NCBI GenBank assembly: GCA_002163975.1
Contig: CP019636.1
Coordinates: 558,001-622,000 of the forward strand
Length of the DNA: 64,000 bases
Source: Nostocales cyanobacterium HT-58-2
Lineage (GTDB): Bacteria; Cyanobacteriota; Cyanobacteriia; Cyanobacteriales; Nostocaceae
Direction of reading: 5' to 3'
Below, in pieces: positions 8,470-17,205 of this stretch (its first letter is position 1; every line of letters begins with the position of its first letter). A program made the position numbers and the translations under genes. A model generated the notes under the pieces. The model worked only from the letters and a program-made list of their open reading frames with translations. It searched no databases and was not told the DNA's origin.

Positions 8470-10641
8470 ATGAACAAACTGCTTGCAATTACGGTTAGGC
8501 ATTGGAAGTGGTTGCTGTGCCTAAATGTGCTTGTGTTCTCAGCAGCGATTGCATCCTTTATGTATACAAAAAAAACATGGACTGCTAGCACACAGTTAAT
8601 CCTACCCTCTCCAACGAGTAACCTATCTGCCAATTTAGGAACCCTTGGTTCACTAACAAATAACGACCCAAGTTCTTCAACTGATGTTAATCCTTTAAAA
8701 GTACAGGTCTCCATATTGACTAGTGATGCCCTATTAGAGCACGTACTCGCTTCTGATCCAGAGAAAAGCGGCGTTACGAGGCTTTCTAGCTATAAACGTT
8801 TATTTAACGTATTGCCACAAGAGCGGTCTACTATTATCTCTGTGTTGGTGAGTGGTTCTAGCCCAAAAGTGGCACAACAAAGGGCAAATAACCTGATACA
8901 AGCTTATCAAAGACGCCTGAATGAACTGCGACAAGCAAATAGTCAGATGCGGCTAGAGTTTAGTCAGAAAGAGCTACAGCAAGCGCAAGCAAGATTAGCT
9001 CAGGCACAAGTTCAACTAGCACAGTTTAGGCAGTCCACTGGTCTTGCTAACGTAGAAGAACAAACCAAAGGAATTGTTAGCACAATCAATACTTTGACTG
9101 CTGCCAAAGCACAAGCGATCGCGCTAGCTAAAGCCAGTGAAAGTCGTGTTCAAGTTTTATCAACACGTCTGAGTCTTGTACCAGCTCAGGCAATACGGTC
9201 TTTGGGCTTAGGCGAAAACCAAGACTACCAGTTTGTTCGGCGCAAGCTCTCTGAAGTACAAGCACAATTAGTGCAAAAGCGAGCCACCTTCAGGGATAGT
9301 TATCCACAGATTCAAAGCCTTCTGACTCAGCGGCAACAGTTGCAGAGCCAACTCCAACAGTATGTTGCTCGTGCAGCCGATGGTGTTCAAATAGACACCA
9401 CAGTCACTGCTGACACACAAGGTCGTTCTTCTTTGATCCAGCAACTGATTTTGGCGGAAACCGAAGCCAGTGCCCAGGATCAACAAGCACAACTCCTGGA
9501 GAGCCAAATTCAAAAACTCAACACCAGCTTAAAGTTCCTACCCACAAGTCAACAACGGCTTGTGGAACTACAACGGCAGGTTGATGTTGCTGAAGGTGTT
9601 TATAAAGGTTTAGTCGCTCAAGTGCAGCAGAACAATATCGACGCCTTCAATGCTTATCCAAATGTACAGGTTCTTGACCCGCCCAGAGTTGACCCCAAAC
9701 CCACGAGTCCGAAAAAGTCTTTAGCGGCGATTAATGCAGCTCTTGCATCAGTTATCGGTAGCATTGCCTTATTGTTGTTCTTAGAAAAACGTAACCCTCT
9801 ATTAACTCCCAAAGATTTGCAGGCTGTCAAATTCCGGCTTGTCGCTAAAATACCTCGCCGCAAGCTTTCTGGTTTGAGATGGCAACTGGGTGAGGATGCA
9901 GAAATTGAGTTTCAACGGCTTGCGTCTGCTATTAGCTTGCAACCTCTAGATGATCATCGCCTATTAATTACCAGTGCTGTTAAAGGAGAAGGAAAAACCA
10001 CTGTTACTTTGGGATTAGCTCTAGCCTTAGTGGATTTAGGTTTCCGAGTGTTGGTCGTGGATGGAGATTTGCGACAAGCAGAACTGAGCCGACGTTTTGG
10101 TTACACCACAGAGTCAAAATTGAGCCAGCGTAGTGAGACCAGCCTCCGTTCTGGTGGTCTGCGTCACGTAGACGCTGAGCGGTTTCCCGTCAGGGTAGGG
10201 GGATTGGCGAACCCCGTTTGTGATAGCGTCTGGGCAGGAGAAGGGGTCATCTGGCAACCAGTGTCGATAAAACCAAATCTTGATTTATTGCCAACTCTGC
10301 CCAAATCAGGAAAAGAAATTGTGCAACTCGTCAGACGAGGGCGATTTGAAAGCGTATTAAGTGCTGCTCAATCTTCCAATGATTATGATTATGTTCTGAT
10401 TGATAGCGTTCCTGTTAGTTTGACCAGTGAAACTGCCCTCATGATTGCTACTATTCCTAACGTGTTGTTTGTTGTCCGACCTGGTACTAGCAACAGTTAC
10501 CCAGTGAATGAAAGTCTTGACCAACTGATTCAGCACAATGCTCAACTGTTTGGGTTGGTAGTTAACGGTGAAGAAACAAAAAGTAGACCCTACTCATATC
10601 GATACCGATCAAATAATTCTGGTTCTTTAATCAACTCATAA
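8470..10641 (+). CDS. Wzz-type chain-length protein fused to BY-kinase domain
   Basis: A 723-residue polysaccharide co-polymerase/autokinase. A membrane helix occurs near residues 14-33, a long coiled-coil periplasmic part follows (~150-400), and a second helix lies near 418-440. The cytoplasmic P-loop domain has Walker A GEGKTT (~505), Walker A' VLVVDGDLRQ (~527) and Walker B YDYVLIDSVPV (~640). The C-terminus carries only a short YSYRYR tyrosine group. It controls export and length of a surface glycan through cyclic autophosphorylation. About 40 residues between Walker A' and the PNLDLLP segment come from an inserted GC-rich repeat and may perturb the kinase. The gene runs into the glycosidase gene 5 bp downstream. 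Confidence 0.85.
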   Translation: MNKLLAITVRHWKWLLCLNVLVFSAAIASFMYTKKTWTASTQLILPSPTSNLSANLGTLGSLTNNDPSSSTDVNPLKVQVSILTSDALLEHVLASDPEKSGVTRLSSYKRLFNVLPQERSTIISVLVSGSSPKVAQQRANNLIQAYQRRLNELRQANSQMRLEFSQKELQQAQARLAQAQVQLAQFRQSTGLANVEEQTKGIVSTINTLTAAKAQAIALAKASESRVQVLSTRLSLVPAQAIRSLGLGENQDYQFVRRKLSEVQAQLVQKRATFRDSYPQIQSLLTQRQQLQSQLQQYVARAADGVQIDTTVTADTQGRSSLIQQLILAETEASAQDQQAQLLESQIQKLNTSLKFLPTSQQRLVELQRQVDVAEGVYKGLVAQVQQNNIDAFNAYPNVQVLDPPRVDPKPTSPKKSLAAINAALASVIGSIALLLFLEKRNPLLTPKDLQAVKFRLVAKIPRRKLSGLRWQLGEDAEIEFQRLASAISLQPLDDHRLLITSAVKGEGKTTVTLGLALALVDLGFRVLVVDGDLRQAELSRRFGYTTESKLSQRSETSLRSGGLRHVDAERFPVRVGGLANPVCDSVWAGEGVIWQPVSIKPNLDLLPTLPKSGKEIVQLVRRGRFESVLSAAQSSNDYDYVLIDSVPVSLTSETALMIATIPNVLFVVRPGTSNSYPVNESLDQLIQHNAQLFGLVVNGEETKSRPYSYRYRSNNSGSLINS
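10121..10237 (+). repeat. GC-rich palindromic repeat inserted in frame in the BY-kinase gene
   Basis: This ~117-nt stretch has GAGCCAGCG, GCGTCacgtaGACGC, a GGTTTCCCG block and ATTGGCGAACCCC. Similar blocks occur at 15520-15600 and 37979-38030 in non-coding DNA. It adds a glycine/arginine/serine-rich segment absent from other BY-kinases as I know them. The boundaries are approximate and the frame is kept. Confidence 0.6.
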
Positions 10642-10645
10642 GTCT

Positions 10646-11983
10646 ATGCAACGTAGAGACATAATCAAACTAGCAATAACCAGCGCTGGTATGGTGGGAT
10701 TGCTAGACATGGAGACTTGGGCTGCTAAAAAATACACTGCTGCTAAAGTTACAGTCGATTGGGACAAGTCACAAGGGCAGACGACATCTTTCACTTTTGG
10801 CTCCAATGATTATGAAATCACTTTTCCAGAACGTGCTGCTGACAGTATCTATCAAAAGCGTTTGGCTAACCTTGGCATTCCTTTAATTAGGATTCATCAT
10901 GGTGGCTTATGTGATAGCTGGACTTCCACAGGGACAAAAAGCTGGAATCAAACCAAAATCAAAGCAGGGTATGAAGTCTCTTTTCCCCAACGACCCACTA
11001 TTATCCAGAATATTCCTGGCTGGCCCAAATGGATGGCTCAGAAAGATGGTCGGCTTGACCTTTTTGAGTACGATCGCTATGCGGCTTTCTGTGCTGAATT
11101 AGTTAATATTATTACTCGCCGTCTGGCTCTCAAGCAGGTGATTTACTGGGAACCTTTCAATGAGAAAGAAACCCACTACGAAAAAGTCGGTAAGTTAGAC
11201 GAACTGTGGACAATCTACAATAAAGCAGCAAAGGCAATGAAAGCAGCCAACCCACAAATCAAAGTGGGTGGTCCGGCTCTTAACTGGAATGACACAAGTA
11301 AACTTGCTTCCTTTCTTCAGGCTTGTAGAGCAAATGTAGATTTTATTTCTTGGCATAGTTACGCTACTGGCAATGCACGTGAATCTACTGAAAATTTGAT
11401 GTCGCGTACTTCAGGTTATGCCTCTCAGGTCAAAGACTTTCGCCGGGTGGCAAAGCAATACATTCCCGACCGAAAAGTCCCACTGCTGTTGGGTGAGTAT
11501 AACATCAATTACTCATGGGATTCTGGAGAAAATCGTCAAAATACGCACATTGGGGCGGTCTGGTTTGCTTCAGTACTGAAACATTTGGCTGATGCTGGAA
11601 TTGACATGGCAACTTCCTGGCATCTCAAAGACGGGATTTATGGCATGATAGACCCACAAGATAATTTGCGACCAGCGGCAAGTGTCTTCGCTTGGGGTAT
11701 AAAATACTTGACAGGATGGCTAATGTATGCAGAAAGCGACCATCCTTTGATAGAAGCAATGGCGGTTCGTCAAGCAGATAAAAAGCGATCGCTGTTGTTA
11801 ATCAATAAATCAGGTCAAATTGCCCAACTTAGAATTGTGAATCAACCAAGCATCACTGGTCGTGTACCGATATTCTACTTGAATGAGCGTGGGATCAAGC
11901 AGGATACACTCGCAACGGCAGGACTTCAGAAACAACCTCTTGTTTTGCCTGCATACTCTCTAGCTTTGCTGAGAATTTCATAG
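10646..11983 (+). CDS. Secreted glycoside hydrolase, clan GH-A (GH39-like)
   Basis: A 445-residue TIM-barrel glycosidase. The N-terminus has twin arginines followed by a hydrophobic stretch (QRRDIIKLA...GMVGLL), suggesting Tat-type export. The general acid/base is the Glu of WEPFNEKE near residue 171 and the nucleophile is the Glu of LLGEYNINY near 284, the usual spacing for clan A. A C-terminal beta-domain ends in PAYSLALLRIS, as in GH39/GH44/GH51-type enzymes. It begins 5 bp after the BY-kinase gene, so the two are surely co-transcribed; this suggests trimming or turnover of the exported polysaccharide. The substrate is unknown. Confidence 0.72.
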   Translation: MQRRDIIKLAITSAGMVGLLDMETWAAKKYTAAKVTVDWDKSQGQTTSFTFGSNDYEITFPERAADSIYQKRLANLGIPLIRIHHGGLCDSWTSTGTKSWNQTKIKAGYEVSFPQRPTIIQNIPGWPKWMAQKDGRLDLFEYDRYAAFCAELVNIITRRLALKQVIYWEPFNEKETHYEKVGKLDELWTIYNKAAKAMKAANPQIKVGGPALNWNDTSKLASFLQACRANVDFISWHSYATGNARESTENLMSRTSGYASQVKDFRRVAKQYIPDRKVPLLLGEYNINYSWDSGENRQNTHIGAVWFASVLKHLADAGIDMATSWHLKDGIYGMIDPQDNLRPAASVFAWGIKYLTGWLMYAESDHPLIEAMAVRQADKKRSLLLINKSGQIAQLRIVNQPSITGRVPIFYLNERGIKQDTLATAGLQKQPLVLPAYSLALLRIS

Positions 11984-11992
11984 GATTTTGGA

Positions 11993-12034
11993 TGTAGGGT
12001 GTGAGAAATTCAAGGTTTTTTCCTACACCCTACA
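11993..12034. terminator. Bidirectional hairpin between convergent genes
   Basis: TGTAGGGTGT at 11993-12002 is the exact reverse complement of ACACCCTACA at 12025-12034. A T-run (ttttttcc) lies in the loop and the stem sits between genes that converge on it. It is a plausible terminator, or a small palindromic repeat serving as one. Confidence 0.55.
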
Positions 12035-12052
12035 CACTTGACTCCCGCTGGT

Positions 12053-12988
12053 TTATACAGAACGCAAAATTTCTTCATCAACAGAAAAATCAATTTCTGC
12101 TTTGTCTCGCCCAGAGGGCAGATAATCCTTCTCTAATGAGTCTTTTAAACCAGAAATGAGGTCATACTCAGGTTGCCAGTTTAATTCTGTTTTCGCTTTA
12201 TCTACTGAAGCAAAGAAGTGTTGCGCCCGTAAGGGAAAAGCTTTACGCTTGCCGAAATCAAATTTTTTCGGATCGTAATGCACAATTTTGACCTCATCAG
12301 GAGATTTGCCAGCAGCAACGGCGCAGGCGCGGGCTAAACCATCAAAAGTGACGAAGCGATCGCCAGAGACATTATAAATTTGCTTAAGGGCTGTAGAATT
12401 GTCCAAGACTTGTGACATCGCCCTTGCCAAGTCTTTGACGTGCCCTAACTGAGTTATGTGCAAACCGTTTCCAGGAATAGGAATGGCACGGTTACGGACA
12501 ATCCTGTCAAAAAACCAGGCTTCCAAATCGTTATAATTCAGGGGACCGTAAATGTAGGTAGGACGAATTGAGGTAAAGGGCAATCCCTGTTGTGTTAGGT
12601 AAGCTTCCGTTTCATACTTACCTAAGTGGCGACTTTTTGGATCGATGGCATCCCCTTCTACATGAGGCATTTGGTCTGATTTGAGATAGACTCCAGCAGA
12701 ACTCATGTACACAAAATGTTTGACACGGTCTTGAAAAATTTCTACTAATGGTTGAGTATCAGTAAGTTCCCGTCCGTTGTTGTCAAAAATGGCATCAAAA
12801 TTTATGGATGATAATTTTTCTTTTAACTGGGAAGCATCAGTGCGATCGCCGATAATTTGTCCTACCCCCTCAACAGGTACAGGACGATTCCCACGATTAA
12901 ACAGTACGACTTCATGTCCTTGTTCTACCAGTAGTTTGGTAAGGTAGACACCAATGAACCGTGTGCCACCCACAATTAGAATTCGCAT
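12053..12988 (-). CDS. NAD-dependent epimerase/dehydratase, CSP41-like
   Basis: A 311-residue short-chain dehydrogenase/reductase of the extended type. The Rossmann start is MRILIVGGTRFIGVYLTKLL, with GxxGxxG replaced by GGTRFIG, as in the cyanobacterial and chloroplast stem-loop-binding proteins (CSP41a/b). The catalytic region reads FVYMSSAGVYL, but the usual YxxxK is only partly preserved (GKYETEAYL). The start was placed at the ATG at 12988, preceded by GGGGA; a longer frame to 13138 adds 50 non-conserved residues. CSP41 relatives bind RNA and ribosomes in plastids; a sugar-nucleotide epimerase role is the alternative, given the glycan genes around it. Confidence 0.75.
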   Translation of the reverse strand: MRILIVGGTRFIGVYLTKLLVEQGHEVVLFNRGNRPVPVEGVGQIIGDRTDASQLKEKLSSINFDAIFDNNGRELTDTQPLVEIFQDRVKHFVYMSSAGVYLKSDQMPHVEGDAIDPKSRHLGKYETEAYLTQQGLPFTSIRPTYIYGPLNYNDLEAWFFDRIVRNRAIPIPGNGLHITQLGHVKDLARAMSQVLDNSTALKQIYNVSGDRFVTFDGLARACAVAAGKSPDEVKIVHYDPKKFDFGKRKAFPLRAQHFFASVDKAKTELNWQPEYDLISGLKDSLEKDYLPSGRDKAEIDFSVDEEILRSV

Positions 12989-13194
12989 AAATCCCCAATT
13001 AAGCCTAACTATTACAGTCAAAATCTCTTTCGTCTTTGAGGTTATCAGGTTGCGGTATTTTCCTGGAACCCATGGAAAAGGATTACGTCTTCTATTCAAA
13101 GTGGGGCAGGCGTTTTCCATTTCTTCAATGGAAAGCATTCAGTTAAACAACCTCATGACTAGCTTTGCGTGTTCTCTACCAATTACAGTTAGCT

Positions 13195-14337
13195 GTGCCC
13201 TTGAAACGTGCCCTTGTTCATGAATGGCTGACACCTAAAGCCACTGGTGGTTCAGAACTCGTTGTACGCGAAATTCTCAACCACGTCGATGCTGATTTGT
13301 ACGCCCTCATCGATTTTGAGTCCAGTAACCCAGAAAGTTACTTGTACAAGCGGAAAATTGGCACAACGTTTCTTCAACACTTTCCTCTTGCCCGTAATGG
13401 TGTACAAAAATATTTGCCTTTGTTACCACTAGCAATCGAACAACTAGATTTACGGGCTTATGACGTCATCTTGTCTTCATCCCACGCTGTTGCGAAAGGA
13501 GTTTTGACAACTCCAGAACAGTTACATATTTGCTACTGTCACAGCCCCATGCGCTACGCTTGGGACTTGACTTTTGATTATCTGCGGCAAAGCAAGCTGG
13601 GAAGTGGTGTACCTGGATGGATGACGCGGTACTTACTGCATCGTTTGCGCCAGTGGGACGTGTTGACAGCAAATCGTGTTGATTACTTTATTGCCAACTC
13701 AAAGCATACTGCTCGTCGTATTTGGCGCTGCTACCGAAGAGAAGCAACGGTCATTTACCCCCCAGTTAATATCGAGAGTTTTCCATTTTCACCTCAAAAA
13801 GAGGATTATTACCTGACCGTTTCCCGGTTGGTTAGTTATAAAGAGGTATCTTTAATAGTCAGGGCTTTTAATAAATTGCAACTACCTTTAGTCGTAATTG
13901 GGACAGGACCAGAGATGAAAAAAATCCGGAGGATAGCAAATTCCAATATACAAATACTCGGGTGGCAACCCAATGATGTCGTAAAAAAATATATGGCTAA
14001 TGCCAAAGGTTTTGTATATGCAGCTTGTGAAGATTTTGGAATTGCTTTGGTGGAAGCACAGGCTTGTGGCACTCCGGTCATTGCATACGGCGCAGGCGGT
14101 GCTTTAGAAACTGTGCGAGATATTCGCGAACATGGGGATAAGGGCACTGGTATATTCTTCAAGGAGCAAACAGAGGAGGCATTGGTAGACGCAATCGAAA
14201 AGTTTGAAGTTTACGAAGGAAAATGCGATCCTGAGTATGTGCAAGTGCATGCCACTCAGTTTTCCCCGCAAATGTTTGCACAGCGCTACCTTGACTTTTT
14301 AAATACGTGTACAAAGAAAAGACCATCATCTGAATGA
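13195..14337 (+). CDS. Family 4 glycosyltransferase (WbaZ-like mannosyltransferase)
   Basis: A GT4 enzyme of about 380 residues. The sequence from KRALVHEWLTPKATGGSE onwards is the typical beginning of the WbaZ-type family. Later motifs are YCHSPMRYAWD, ANSKHTARRIWRCY, YPPVN, LVSYKEVSLIVRAF and the donor-binding DFGIALVEAQACGTPVIAYG. No ATG fits: either GTG at 13195 or TTG at 13201 is the start, and a TTG at 13165 would add ten unsupported residues. Enzymes of this type commonly move mannose from GDP-mannose, which fits the gmd gene downstream. It is followed after ~96 bp by the sugar transferase that probably starts the same glycan. Confidence 0.82.
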   Translation: MPLKRALVHEWLTPKATGGSELVVREILNHVDADLYALIDFESSNPESYLYKRKIGTTFLQHFPLARNGVQKYLPLLPLAIEQLDLRAYDVILSSSHAVAKGVLTTPEQLHICYCHSPMRYAWDLTFDYLRQSKLGSGVPGWMTRYLLHRLRQWDVLTANRVDYFIANSKHTARRIWRCYRREATVIYPPVNIESFPFSPQKEDYYLTVSRLVSYKEVSLIVRAFNKLQLPLVVIGTGPEMKKIRRIANSNIQILGWQPNDVVKKYMANAKGFVYAACEDFGIALVEAQACGTPVIAYGAGGALETVRDIREHGDKGTGIFFKEQTEEALVDAIEKFEVYEGKCDPEYVQVHATQFSPQMFAQRYLDFLNTCTKKRPSSE

Positions 14338-14433
14338 CGGTCTTGTTTTGCAAGCTTTTGGAAATTTGCCCCCAGAAGCACCTGTTAGCTTTAAGATTGG
14401 GACTATGTGTGGTGTGGATTGTTAAGGAGTATG

Positions 14434-15441
14434 ATGACTGCCCAGAGCTCACTCCTCTCCGGGAAGCGATCGCGTAGTACGCCCGGTACTGGACGATGTT
14501 TTTCTAGCAGCGTCCGCCTGTCCGAAAGACGGGCACAATCAACTGAAGCTAGGTTGCCGTTGATTGGACGATTGCCCTTTAGGGTACTGCGTTCCGCGCA
14601 ATCGCCCTTGAGGGCGCAGCGCTTTGTGCAATCGCATAGAGCGTCCATGCGTCCAACTGTAAGAAACGTGGCTGCCTTATTACCTTGGAAGAAGGCAGAT
14701 GTTTCACAGACCAATGCGACCAATACTTCGGCAACTTATAGACGCTCGCGTCTTTTCTTCAAACGCGGTCAACAGAAAAAGACGCCCAGAGTTCAAACCA
14801 AAGGTCTGTCTTTTCAGGTTTTAAACGGAGAGTTTGCCAAGCGACTGTTCGATATTGTGTTTTCGCTGTCGGTGCTCATTTTATTTTCTCCTGTGTACCT
14901 AATTTTGGTCTTGCTGATTGCCTTAAGCTCAGAAGGTCCAATTTTTTACGTACAGGAGCGGGTTGGTAAAAATTACAAACCCTTTAATTGTATTAAATTC
15001 CGAACGATGGTGACCAATGCCGACGAGGTTCTCGTGCAGATGATGGAAACATCTCCTCATTTGCGGCAAGAATTTGAAACAAATTTTAAACTCAAGCATG
15101 ACCCGCGAATTACAACAATTGGTCGTTTTTTGCGAATTACTAGCTTGGATGAATTCCCACAGTTCTGGAATGTTTTAAAAGGAGATATGAGTGTTGTCGG
15201 TCCACGACCTTTAGTAGCAGAAGAACTACCCAAGTATGGTTGTCACATAGACCAAATTTTGACTATCCGACCAGGAATTACTGGATTGTGGCAAGTCTCA
15301 GGACGCAATGATATTCCTTATCCTCGGAGGGTTCAAATAGACCTACATTATGCCAAGTTTAGAAATTTTTGGCTAGATTTGTGGATAGTTTTTAAAACCA
15401 TTGGTGTTGTCGTTATGCCTAAAAATAATGGGGCATATTAA
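14434..15441 (+). CDS. Polyprenyl-phosphate sugar-1-phosphate transferase
   Basis: An initiating enzyme of the bacterial sugar transferase family (PF02397, WbaP/CpsE type), ~335 residues. One membrane helix (DIVFSLSVLILFSPVYLILV) is followed by the cytoplasmic domain with GPIFYVQERVGKN, FKCIKFRTM-like FNCIKFRTMVTNADE, FLRITSLDEFPQFWNVLKGD, MSVVGPRPL and RPGITGLWQVSGRN. It loads the first sugar on undecaprenyl phosphate. The AAGGAG at 14424 favours the ATG at 14434 over 14431 or the GTG at 14407. Residues ~10-75 are Arg/Ser-rich, low in hydrophobics and encoded by palindromic repeat DNA. The four extra N-terminal helices of longer WbaP proteins are absent. Confidence 0.87.
   Translation: MTAQSSLLSGKRSRSTPGTGRCFSSSVRLSERRAQSTEARLPLIGRLPFRVLRSAQSPLRAQRFVQSHRASMRPTVRNVAALLPWKKADVSQTNATNTSATYRRSRLFFKRGQQKKTPRVQTKGLSFQVLNGEFAKRLFDIVFSLSVLILFSPVYLILVLLIALSSEGPIFYVQERVGKNYKPFNCIKFRTMVTNADEVLVQMMETSPHLRQEFETNFKLKHDPRITTIGRFLRITSLDEFPQFWNVLKGDMSVVGPRPLVAEELPKYGCHIDQILTIRPGITGLWQVSGRNDIPYPRRVQIDLHYAKFRNFWLDLWIVFKTIGVVVMPKNNGAY
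14455..14655 (+). repeat. GC-rich repeat DNA inside the sugar transferase 5' end
   Basis: This stretch includes a GCGATCGC palindrome, GTCCGcctgtCCGAAAGAC-type repeats and two related blocks ending in GCGCAATCGCC and TGTGCAATCGC. It codes for the atypical Arg/Ser-rich N-terminal segment of the sugar transferase. Base composition is clearly more GC-rich than the flanks. Confidence 0.5.
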
Positions 15442-16102
15442 ACAATTCAAAATTCATGCGTTCGTCTTGGAAAGTTTGCTACGGAGGGAAAATGCCACTT
15501 GCTACAACGGGGGGCTTTGGGGTCCCCACGAAGGAGCCAGCCGCGTGGGCGGGTTTCCCGACTTGAGCGGACTGGCGTTGGGGTTGGGGGGAGACCCCCA
15601 CAAGCGACTGGCTCAACTTTCCGCAAAGCTCACCCATTAGCAGGCTAGTGGTAATGAGTATGACAGTAGTTCTTCCGCTATAAATTAAATTCCCGACAAT
15701 ATACTCGTGATTTATGATTCGTAATTCATAATTGACGTCGTCATTATGAGTTACGAATTTTTCATGAGAAAGTCTTACTTAATGGCAATTTGATTATCAA
15801 TTTGAAATCAAAACACTCATCTAAGTAGATGTCATCTAAGACTTAATACAAACTTAATAATTACCTAATTTATATAAAGTTTTGACAAAGATGAAGAAAA
15901 TTTTACAGAATAAACGAAAACAATTTGCTTAGGTAAAAAGGGGCTTACTGTAAGTTTTGAAATCAGCAGATTTACTTATATCAATCCGCTAACCAGCAAG
16001 TGAGACTCATACGTTTCCCGTTGGGAAATACAGCAATTACCTGTTAGGTTGTACCAGGTCATCTGTATTCATCAATTCAGTAACGACAAGGGATAATAAA
16101 GC
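15442..16102 (+). repeat. Intergenic region with GC-rich composite repeat
   Basis: A 661-bp gap before gmd. From 15471 (ttggaaagtt) to about 15625 (aactttccgcaaa) it carries a GC-rich insert with GGGGTCCCC, GAGCCAGC, GGGTTTCCCGACTTGAGC and a GGGGGAGACCCCC palindrome. The same outer frame, ggaaagtt...actttccgcaaa, encloses a different interior at 53100-53143. From 15660 to 16100 the DNA is AT-rich with no reading frame I can support; it should hold the gmd promoter. Confidence 0.65.
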
Positions 16103-17182
16103 ATGACGCAAAAGAAGCGAGCGTTGATTACTGGTATTACCGGTCAAGATGGTTCATATCTGAGTGAGTTTTTGCTAGAACAAGGATATGAAGTACATGG
16201 TATAATACGCCGGACTTCTACCTTCAATACTGATCGCATTGATCACATCTACGAAGACCCTCATAAAGAGGGAGTGCAGTTGTTACTACACTACGGTGAC
16301 TTGACAGATGGTACCACGCTGCGCCGCATTCTAGAGGAAGTCCAGCCAGTGGAAATTTACAACCTGGGTGCTCAATCTCATGTACGGGTAAGCTTTGATT
16401 CTCCTGAATACACTGTTGATTCAGTGGGGATGGGAACGCTGCGTTTGTTAGAAGCAATTCGTGACTACCAGCGTCGCACAGGTATTGAGGTGCGGTTTTA
16501 CCAAGCGGGTTCTTCAGAAATGTACGGCTTAGTGCAAGATATTCCGCAGAAAGAAACCACACCGTTTTACCCTCGTAGTCCTTATGCTTGTGCTAAAGTT
16601 TACGCTCACTGGCAAACAGTAAATCACCGGGAATCTTATGGGATGTTCACCTGCAATGGTATACTTTTTAACCACGAATCGCCTAGACGGGGAGAAACAT
16701 TTGTAACACGTAAGATTACCATGGCAGTTGCTAGAATCGCTGCTGGTAAACAGAAAAAACTTTACATGGGTAATCTTGATGCCAAGCGAGACTGGGGCTA
16801 TGCCAAAGATTACGTCAGGGCAATGTGGATGATGCTCCAGCAGGATCAGCCAGATGATTACGTCATTGCTACTGGTGAAACCCATACAGTTCGAGAGTTT
16901 CTCGAACTAGCGTTTGGTTATGTCAACCTTAACTGGGAAGATTATGTAGAGTTTGACGAGCGCTATCTCCGTCCAGCTGAGGTGGACTTGTTGATTGGCG
17001 ACTCTACCAAGGCGCGGCAAAAGTTGGGTTGGAAGCCATCAGTCACATTTAAGCAACTGGTAGCCATTATGGTAGAAGCTGACCTCCAAGCGTTGGGATT
17101 GACTTCACCAAATGGTAAAGTTGCAAAAGTTTTGGAAGATAATGCCATGATTCGCCAAGAACTGGGTGCGCTCCACTTGTGA
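16103..17182 (+). CDS. gmd: GDP-mannose 4,6-dehydratase
   Basis: A 359-residue extended short-chain dehydrogenase converting GDP-mannose to GDP-4-keto-6-deoxymannose. Seen are the nucleotide-binding [19 protein letters not shown], the [15 protein letters not shown] loop, the catalytic SSEMYG and YACAKVYAH (Tyr-x3-Lys), [10 protein letters not shown] and [15 protein letters not shown]. Length is normal for the family. The next gene, fcl, follows within 23 bp and completes GDP-L-fucose synthesis, so the two form an operon that feeds the glycosyltransferases upstream. It is cytoplasmic. Confidence 0.96.
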   Translation: MTQKKRALITGITGQDGSYLSEFLLEQGYEVHGIIRRTSTFNTDRIDHIYEDPHKEGVQLLLHYGDLTDGTTLRRILEEVQPVEIYNLGAQSHVRVSFDSPEYTVDSVGMGTLRLLEAIRDYQRRTGIEVRFYQAGSSEMYGLVQDIPQKETTPFYPRSPYACAKVYAHWQTVNHRESYGMFTCNGILFNHESPRRGETFVTRKITMAVARIAAGKQKKLYMGNLDAKRDWGYAKDYVRAMWMMLQQDQPDDYVIATGETHTVREFLELAFGYVNLNWEDYVEFDERYLRPAEVDLLIGDSTKARQKLGWKPSVTFKQLVAIMVEADLQALGLTSPNGKVAKVLEDNAMIRQELGALHL

Positions 17183-17205
17183 TGTACACCGACGAGGAAG
17201 AAAAC

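Noticed and set aside
12989..13138. 50-residue N-terminal extension of the CSP41-like protein
   Set aside because: The Rossmann motif begins at the ATG at 12988, which has a GGGGA upstream; the extension has no recognisable feature.
14407..14433. GTG at 14407 as start of the sugar transferase
   Set aside because: AAGGAG at 14424 points to the ATG at 14434, and the extra residues are not conserved in type.
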